From: Pseudomonadota bacterium
GTDB taxonomy: Bacteria > Pseudomonadota > Gammaproteobacteria > Steroidobacterales > Steroidobacteraceae
Direction of reading: 5' to 3'
Length of the DNA stretch: 52,606 nucleotides
NCBI GenBank assembly: GCA_021785405.1
Contig: JAJYFF010000011.1
Coordinates: 1-52,606, forward strand
Shown here piece after piece: positions 48,041 through 52,606 of this stretch. Position 1 is the first letter of the stretch. Each line of letters opens with the position of its first letter. The position numbers and the translations under genes were made by a program. The notes beneath the pieces are model-generated. The model had not been told where the DNA came from. It worked only from the letters and a program-made list of their open reading frames with translations, and searched no databases.

Positions 48041-48304
48041 TTAGGTCTCGTCGGTCGAATCGGCTTCGAAAGGCTCGATCGCGGGTTCGCCGGCCTTCTT
48101 CAGCAGGATTTCGACCTTTTGTTCGGCTTCTTTGAGGGCGGTCTGGCACGCGCGGGTCAGTTGCACGCCGCGCTCGAACGCGGCGAGGGATTCCTCGAGC
48201 GGCTGGTCGCCACGCTCGAGACGCTCGACGATCGCCTCGAGGTCGCGCATCGCGGCTTCGAAGTCGACGGGTTTCGGGTCCTTGTCGGCCTTTCGGGTTC
48301 CCAT
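48041..48304 (-). CDS. xseB: Exodeoxyribonuclease VII small subunit
   Basis: Encodes 87 residues. [56 protein letters not shown] spans the whole XseB family, a helical hairpin that binds the long XseA subunit in a single-strand-specific nuclease. Order xseB-ispA-dxs is one of the most conserved small clusters in Proteobacteria. XseA is not encoded here. A short acidic C-terminal tail follows the core. Confidence 0.95.
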   Translation of the reverse strand: MGTRKADKDPKPVDFEAAMRDLEAIVERLERGDQPLEESLAAFERGVQLTRACQTALKEAEQKVEILLKKAGEPAIEPFEADSTDET

Positions 48305-48398
48305 GGCGCGCCACGGTACACAAGGGGTCCCGGCGCGGTCAAACCGTCTGAGCGCGGCGACTTGCCGCGCGCGTCACGGGGCGCGAAACTGTCCTCCC

Positions 48399-49061
48399 AT
48401 GTGGACCTGGCGCCGATCGATCACCTTGCCGCGGCCCGAGGAAGCCTTGCCGGGACGCGATGTCGCGATGCCGGTGGCGCCGCGGCACTTCGTCAATGGC
48501 CACCCGATCGTGCCGCCGTTCCCCGACGGGATGGCGCTCGCGCTGTTCGGGCTCGGGTGCTTCTGGGGCGCGGAGCGGCGGTTCTGGGAGCAGCCGGGCG
48601 TGTACTCGACCGCCGCCGGGTACGCGGGTGGTTTCACGCCGAACCCCACCTACGAAGAGGTGTGCACCGGACGCACCGGTCACGCCGAGGTGGTGCGCGT
48701 CGTGTTCGATCCGGCGCTGGTCGGCTACGAGGACCTGCTGACGCTCTTTTGGGAATCGCACGACCCGACGCAGGGGATGCGACAGGGGAACGACGTCGGC
48801 ACGCAGTATCGCTCCGCGATCTACGTCGAGGACGCCGCGCAGCGCGCGCTCGCGCTGCGTTCGCGCGAGATCTACGCGCGCGCGCTCGCCGCCGCGGGGC
48901 GCGGCGCGATCACGACCGAGATCGTCGACGCGCCGCCATTCTACTACGCGGAAGACTATCACCAGCAGTATCTGGCGAAGAATCCGAATGGCTACTGCGG
49001 CATTGGGGGCTGCGGAGTGCCGTTCAAAATGGCGGAGTTACCAGTGGGGGAGAAGGCGTAG
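48399..49061 (+). CDS. msrA: Peptide methionine sulfoxide reductase MsrA
   Basis: Encodes 220 residues. ATG 48399 fits the long MsrA type, whose N-terminal extension ([21 protein letters not shown]) is conserved in Pseudomonas-like species. It reduces methionine-S-sulfoxide in proteins. Catalytic Cys54 lies in [13 protein letters not shown]; substrate-pocket residues include [16 protein letters not shown] and [14 protein letters not shown]; the C-terminal recycling cysteines are 200 and 205 in GYCGIGGCG. It is the last clearly core gene on the right: base composition falls just after its stop, and a terminator hairpin follows. Confidence 0.96.
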   Translation: MWTWRRSITLPRPEEALPGRDVAMPVAPRHFVNGHPIVPPFPDGMALALFGLGCFWGAERRFWEQPGVYSTAAGYAGGFTPNPTYEEVCTGRTGHAEVVRVVFDPALVGYEDLLTLFWESHDPTQGMRQGNDVGTQYRSAIYVEDAAQRALALRSREIYARALAAAGRGAITTEIVDAPPFYYAEDYHQQYLAKNPNGYCGIGGCGVPFKMAELPVGEKA

Positions 49062-49114
49062 TTACTCGTTTGTTTTGGTTTCCATCAGGAAGCCAAGGGG
49101 TTACCAATTCTATA

Positions 49115-49145
49115 TGCGTTTTCTGCGGGAAAACGCAGTGTTTTT
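49115..49145 (+). terminator. Rho-independent terminator after msrA
   Basis: A perfect 9-bp stem TGCGTTTTC / GAAAACGCA (49115-49123 and 49129-49137) with a 5-nt loop is followed after 3 nt by five T residues (49141-49145). It lies 54 bp after the msrA stop. The stem is half AT, unlike the GC-only hairpins elsewhere. Confidence 0.75.
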
Positions 49146-49156
49146 CCGGCGTTGAG

Positions 49157-49176
49157 GTCTACCGGAAGTCTACCGG
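49157..49176 (+). repeat. Direct repeat pair GTCTACCGG, 11-bp period
   Basis: Two identical 9-mers GTCTACCGG at 49157-49165 and 49168-49176. The related inverted pair lies at 49359-49377, so the same octamer occurs four times within 220 bp in this gene-free region. Confidence 0.75.
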
Positions 49177-49358
49177 TGTTTTGGACCTGGAATAATCCGC
49201 CGCGAAACCCTGACTGGCTTGATGGCCCCGATGAGTGTTTCGGCACGGACGCTGCAATGCCAGCGTGGTCGCCATCGGCTGCGACTACTCTCGTTGATAA
49301 TCCTCGGCGAGAATTAAAAACTCAGAAAAACAATGACATGGAAGCGGGCCTGCTCGTT

Positions 49359-49377
49359 TCGGTAGAAATCCGGTAGA
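49359..49377 (-). repeat. Inverted copy of the TCTACCGG repeat pair, 11-bp period
   Basis: On the plus strand TCGGTAGA (49359-49366) and CCGGTAGA (49370-49377), i.e. TCTACCGA and TCTACCGG on the minus strand, again 11 bp apart. One of eight bases differs in the first copy. Orientation is opposite to the pair at 49157. Confidence 0.7.
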
Positions 49378-49447
49378 GCGGGCGACGGGAAATTTGAAAA
49401 GGTTGACGAAATCGCAGCAGGACTACGATTCAGGGATCTTTTCTAAG

Positions 49448-49476
49448 TTGGCTTCAATTTGAGAAAGTGCTATATA
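49448..49476 (+). promoter_or_regulatory. Promoter of the abiE toxin-antitoxin operon
   Basis: TTGGCT (49448-49453), a 17-bp spacer and TATATA (49471-49476). Transcription would start at about 49483, next to the GTG start of abiEi at 49484, so the message may be leaderless. The -10 box is overlapped by the operator palindrome. Confidence 0.65.
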
Positions 49477-49496
49477 TCGTAGTGTGGCTACGATAT
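49474..49496. promoter_or_regulatory. 23-bp inverted repeat operator over the abiEi start
   Basis: Perfect arms ATATCGTAG (49474-49482) and CTACGATAT (49488-49496) with a 5-bp spacer. The site covers the end of the -10 box, the predicted transcription start and the GTG codon. AbiEi antitoxins of known systems bind inverted repeats of this size in their own promoter and repress it, so this is the likely autoregulatory operator. Confidence 0.7.
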
Positions 49497-50221
49497 CGAA
49501 AAGCAAACTAAACGACCTCTACAGGCTGTGGCCGCCAGGAGCGCCCATGGCCTCCCAGGACCTAGCCCAGCGCGGCATATCGGCCGACCTCGCCGTGCAT
49601 TACGCCAGGGCGGGATGGCTAGTGCGCCTCGCTCACGGGGTCTATAGCCGAGCAGGCGACTCCCTGGCGCTGCATCCCTGCCTTGCGTTCCTGCAACGAA
49701 GGATATTGGGGCTGCACGTCGGTGGATCGACAGCGCTGGATTGGTACGGGGTACGCCACTACGTAGCGCAGCGACAGGTCACCCAGCTCTACGGTTGGAA
49801 TGTGGCGAAACTCCCGGAATGGTTCACGAAGGAGTTTCCCGCCGACTACCACCGCAAACGCCTCTTCAAGGAAGAACCCAACGCACCGCTGCACGCCGAA
49901 TCGTTCGAAAAGCAACCCAATGCGCCCCGGGTATCAGAACCAGAGAGGGCGCTACTGGAGGTCCTGAGCGATGTAGGTGTGCGGCAACCGCTCCACGAAG
50001 CGCGGGAGCTCGCACAGAGTACCCACACGCTCCGCGCCACCATACTGATCGAACTTCTTCGTTCATGCACGAGCGTCAAGACCGTCCGTCTATGCATGAA
50101 GCTAGGCAATGAACTCAAATTGCCGTGGGCGTCGAAACTCGACCGGGCCGAATTGCCGTTGGGCAGCGCGCGTCCCTGGGTATCACGGTCGGCCGACGGA
50201 CTACTTGTCCTAAAACGATGA
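49484..50221 (+). CDS. abiEi: Type IV antitoxin AbiEi
   Basis: Encodes 245 residues from GTG 49484. This start is favoured because the first helix (KLNDLYRLWPPGAPMASQ) is conserved in the family, although ATG 49547 has a better ribosome binding site (AGGAG five bases upstream). The N-terminal winged helix (QRGISADLAVHYARAGWLVRLAHGVYSRAG) should bind DNA. The C-terminal antitoxin domain has GLHVGGSTALDWYGVRHYV, VSEPERALLEVLSDV and further helices. AbiEi represses its operon and counters the AbiEii toxin without a stable complex. Its TGA overlaps the toxin's start. Base composition is clearly lower in GC than in the core genes. Confidence 0.9.
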   Translation: MATISKSKLNDLYRLWPPGAPMASQDLAQRGISADLAVHYARAGWLVRLAHGVYSRAGDSLALHPCLAFLQRRILGLHVGGSTALDWYGVRHYVAQRQVTQLYGWNVAKLPEWFTKEFPADYHRKRLFKEEPNAPLHAESFEKQPNAPRVSEPERALLEVLSDVGVRQPLHEARELAQSTHTLRATILIELLRSCTSVKTVRLCMKLGNELKLPWASKLDRAELPLGSARPWVSRSADGLLVLKR

Positions 50222-51138
50222 TGAACCGCTCGTACATTGAAGCCGCGCGTCTTCTGGTTCGGGTGGCGCCTCTGGTCTTCGTTGATGAGCAGTTCGGGCT
50301 CAAGGGCGGCACCGCCATCAATCTGTTTCTTCGGGACATGCCGCGGCTGTCCGTGGATTTGGACTTGGTTTTTGTCGATTACACGGTCGGAAGAGAGGAG
50401 GCCCTTGCCCGGATCAATGCGGCCGTCAGGGCAGCGGCGGATCGCCTGACGGTGCAGAGATTCGACATCTACGTGCCAGGAGCATCGGGCGACGGCGAAA
50501 CGAAACTGCTCGTTCGTAGCGGTGCCGCCGAAGTCAAAGTCGAAATCAACACGGTCATGCGCGGCACAGTTCATCCTGTACGTCGGGCTAATCTGACGCC
50601 TTTGGCGCGCGACACCTTGCTCGCCGATCTCGAGATTCCAGTTCTCGCGCTTGAAGACGTGTACGGCGGCAAGCTCGTTGCCGCTTTGGATCGGCAACAT
50701 CCCCGCGATCTTTTCGACGTTATGGAGCTCTTCAAGCATGAGGGCATTACGCCCGGCATTCGGCGGGCGTTCGTCGTATACCTTGCAAGCCACAACCGGC
50801 CGGTGCATGAAGTTCTCTTTCCCGAGTTTCGGGATATTCAAATGGATTACGAGCGGACTTTCGTAGGGATGACAGCGCAACCGACTGCGCTCAGTGTTCT
50901 CCTCGAGACACGCGACCGAATGATTGCTGAGCTGCATGCCAGTCTCGACACGGACGAACGTCGATTCTTGCTATCGTTGGTCAAGGCAGAACCCGAATGG
51001 GAGTTGCTGGACAATCCCCACGTGAGCGAACTTCCGGCCGTCCGCTGGAAGCTTCAAAACTTGCAGCGACTGCAACGCGAGCAGCCAAAACAATTCGAAT
51101 TGCAGTACACCAACCTCGCTAGCCGGCTGGAGCAGTAG
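50218..51138 (+). CDS. abiEii: Type IV toxin AbiEii (nucleotidyltransferase)
   Basis: Encodes 306 residues from ATG 50218 (ATGA overlap with abiEi); a second ATG follows directly at 50221. It is a DUF1814/AbiEii nucleotidyltransferase. Motif I is FGLKGGTAINLF and motif II RLSVDLDLVF with metal ligands Asp47 and Asp49. Then come a VKVEIN strand and motif IV in PVLALEDVYGGKLVAALDRQHPRDLFDVMELF. Related toxins bind GTP or modify tRNA acceptor ends and stop growth; AbiE pairs stabilise mobile DNA or abort phage infection. All catalytic motifs are intact, so it should be active. It precedes the primase-helicase gene by 52 bp on the same strand. Confidence 0.92.
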   Translation: MMNRSYIEAARLLVRVAPLVFVDEQFGLKGGTAINLFLRDMPRLSVDLDLVFVDYTVGREEALARINAAVRAAADRLTVQRFDIYVPGASGDGETKLLVRSGAAEVKVEINTVMRGTVHPVRRANLTPLARDTLLADLEIPVLALEDVYGGKLVAALDRQHPRDLFDVMELFKHEGITPGIRRAFVVYLASHNRPVHEVLFPEFRDIQMDYERTFVGMTAQPTALSVLLETRDRMIAELHASLDTDERRFLLSLVKAEPEWELLDNPHVSELPAVRWKLQNLQRLQREQPKQFELQYTNLASRLEQ

Positions 51139-51190
51139 GATTGCTCGTGACCAATCGAATCGAACCGGTTCCTTCATGACGTCGTGACGC

Positions 51191-52606
51191 ATGCCACCGT
51201 CCGATCAGGAATTGCTCGCAAGGCTGCGAGCCGAAACCGCCCGGCTTTGCTCGCTGCTCGAAGCCCGCGGGATCGACTGGCGCGCGCCTGCGGCATTGGG
51301 GCCCACCTCTGAGTCGTCGAAGCTTTCTACGAGTGACAAGGTCTCGTTGTTCCGCCGTCTATTCCGCGGGCGAACAGATGTCTACCCGATTCGTTGGGAG
51401 AGCAAGACTACCGGCAAGTCCGGGTACAGCCCCGCCTGCGCCAACGAGTGGCGCCCTGGCATCTGCGAAAAGCCGCGCATCAAATGCAGTGACTGCGGCA
51501 ATCGTTTGCTGATTCCGCTATCCGACGCGGTCATCTATAGCCATCTGGCCGGCGAACATACGATGGGCGTATACCCATTGCTCGAAGACGATAGCTGCTG
51601 CTTTGTTGCTGTCGATTTCGATGAGGCAGAGTGGCGGGAGGATGCCCGAGCATTTATGGGGTCTTGCGAGGCTCTTGGTGTGCCTGCGGCGCTGGAGATC
51701 TCGCGCTCCGGGAGCGGGGCTCACGCGTGGATATTCTTCGCTGGCCGGGTTTCCGCCCGTGATGCGCGGCGGCTGGGCACAGCCATCATCAGCCACACGT
51801 GCGCCCGTACACGGCAGCTCAAGTTGACCTCATACGACCGGCTGTTCCCCAACCAGGACACGATGCCGAAAGGCGGGTTCGGGAACCTGATCGCGCTGCC
51901 GCTGCAGAAGGCGCCGCGAGAGAGGGGCTGCAGCGTATTTGTCGACGCGGAACTCCAGCCTTACCCGGATCAATGGGCGTTCCTGGCGGCCATACGCCCC
52001 ATGGACGCTCACGACATCGAGCCAACCGTATTGCGCGCCACCGGTGGTGTTCATCCACTGGACGTCACGTTTATCGATGAGGAAGACCTGGCTACGCCTT
52101 GGAAGCGTGCGACCGAGTCGGGCAAGAGGCTCTCGGGGTCTATGCCGAGGTCGTTGGACGTCACCCTTGCCAACCTGATCTACTTCGAGAAAGCGCAATT
52201 GCCACAAGCACTGGCAAATCGACTGATCCGGTTGGCCGCCTTCCAGAACCCGGAATTCTACAAAGCCCAGGCGATGCGCATGTCCGTGTGGGACAAGCCG
52301 CGGGTGATAGGTTGCGCCGAAAACTTCCCCAAACACATCGCATTGCCGCGCGGCTGCCTGGACGCGGCAATGTCCTTGCTGCGCGAGAATGACATTGCCA
52401 GCAACCTTCATGACGAGCGTAGCCGCGGCGGGCCGCTGGCGGTCGGTTTCACCGGTGCCCTGCGCATGGACCAGGAAGCGGCCGTCTCCGCAATGCTGCA
52501 TCACGATACCGGTGTGCTATGCGCTCCAACCGCCTTCGGCAAGACCGTTTCCGCTGCTGCGATGATTGCCCGTCGGGGCGTGAGCACATTGGTACTCGTG
52601 CACCGC
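51191..52606 (+). CDS. TOTE conflict-system type primase-helicase, N-terminal part (runs off the edge)
   Basis: 472 codons are visible from ATG 51191 to the window end, with no stop. An N-terminal coiled coil (ELLARLRAETARLCSLLE, residues 7-24) precedes a cysteine-bearing region (Cys92, Cys99, Cys102 in ICEKPRIKCSDCGNR). An archaeo-eukaryotic primase-like domain follows: VAVDFDEAEW with Asp142 and Asp144, SRSGSGAHAW with His178, and FGNLIALPLQ (230-239), where the third catalytic region is expected. After about 200 further residues a helicase begins: RMDQEAAVSAML, then Walker A CAPTAFGKT (444-452). This arrangement, primase then SF2 helicase, is that of proteins annotated as TOTE conflict systems. 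It lies directly behind abiE and no own promoter is evident. Confidence 0.85.
   Translation, partial: MPPSDQELLARLRAETARLCSLLEARGIDWRAPAALGPTSESSKLSTSDKVSLFRRLFRGRTDVYPIRWESKTTGKSGYSPACANEWRPGICEKPRIKCSDCGNRLLIPLSDAVIYSHLAGEHTMGVYPLLEDDSCCFVAVDFDEAEWREDARAFMGSCEALGVPAALEISRSGSGAHAWIFFAGRVSARDARRLGTAIISHTCARTRQLKLTSYDRLFPNQDTMPKGGFGNLIALPLQKAPRERGCSVFVDAELQPYPDQWAFLAAIRPMDAHDIEPTVLRATGGVHPLDVTFIDEEDLATPWKRATESGKRLSGSMPRSLDVTLANLIYFEKAQLPQALANRLIRLAAFQNPEFYKAQAMRMSVWDKPRVIGCAENFPKHIALPRGCLDAAMSLLRENDIASNLHDERSRGGPLAVGFTGALRMDQEAAVSAMLHHDTGVLCAPTAFGKTVSAAAMIARRGVSTLVLVHR

Larger units (their letters stand above)
49062..49483. other. Gene-free transition region between core chromosome and accessory DNA
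   Basis: These 422 bp hold no gene I can support. From left to right they contain the msrA terminator, a pair of direct TCTACCGG repeats, a stretch with short unconvincing open frames, a second inverted pair of the same repeat, and the abiE promoter. AT content is clearly higher than in everything to the left. This may be one end of an inserted element or the scar of several events. Confidence 0.6.

Noticed and set aside
49152-49376. A 74-codon frame in the gap after msrA
   Set aside because: No ribosome binding site, no recognisable motif, and it runs through the TCTACCGG repeats. I treat it as non-coding.
51162-51171. Palindrome GAACCGGTTC upstream of the primase-helicase
   Set aside because: A 10-bp palindrome without a nearby -10 box; too little evidence to call it an operator.

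Overview
This window is a very GC-rich chromosomal segment with dense, often overlapping genes. The gene set points to a gammaproteobacterium: a PilVWX/PilY1 minor-pilin operon, DUF1820, MdtABC-type RND pumps, the glyA-nrdR-ribD-ribE-ribBA-ribH-nusB-thiL order, and EttA. A Nevskiales or Steroidobacter-like lineage is my guess. It cannot be proved from the sequence alone.

Layout. 1-9300: the 3' end of an aspartyl-protease-like gene, a DUF3014 membrane protein, a YXWXPGYW-repeat lipoprotein, an enoyl-CoA hydratase/isomerase, a divergent homocysteine methyltransferase / RhtA-type exporter pair, a chalcone-isomerase-like secreted protein, a ZIP metal transporter, a Cys/Met-metabolism PLP enzyme and a glycine-rich secreted protein. 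9339-15815 (minus): a complete minor-pilin operon, fimT-pilV-pilW-pilX-pilY1-pilE, with ATGA start/stop overlaps among its first genes. Upstream on the same strand lie an OmpR-type response regulator with its histidine kinase (15914-17904) and an orphan TagH-like FHA protein. 19274-25950: DUF1820, purL, a DUF4145 zinc-ribbon protein and ettA. 26007-35052 (minus): a four-gene tripartite efflux operon (MFP, two RND subunits, outer-membrane lipoprotein), divergent from a class II histone-deacetylase-like gene.

36240-42913 is a one-strand housekeeping run: glyA, nrdR, the riboflavin genes ribD, ribE, ribBA (with a degenerate RibA half) and ribH, then nusB and thiL. It is followed by a Ser/Thr kinase carrying a cyclic-nucleotide-binding domain. 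On the opposite strand, xseB-ispA-dxs-folE2 supply isoprenoid and folate precursors. msrA ends the core region.

From about 49062 base composition falls and the content becomes accessory. A terminator hairpin and a gene-free 0.4 kb stretch with paired 11-bp-period repeats come first. Then there is a type IV AbiE toxin-antitoxin operon with a clear promoter and a 23-bp operator palindrome, and a large primase-helicase of the TOTE conflict-system type that runs off the right edge. This right-hand end is the part most likely to belong to a mobile or defence island. The best new regulatory signals are the abiE operator, an 11-bp-period direct repeat in front of the minor-pilin operon next to its neighbouring two-component system, and overlapping divergent promoters between mmuM and rhtA.
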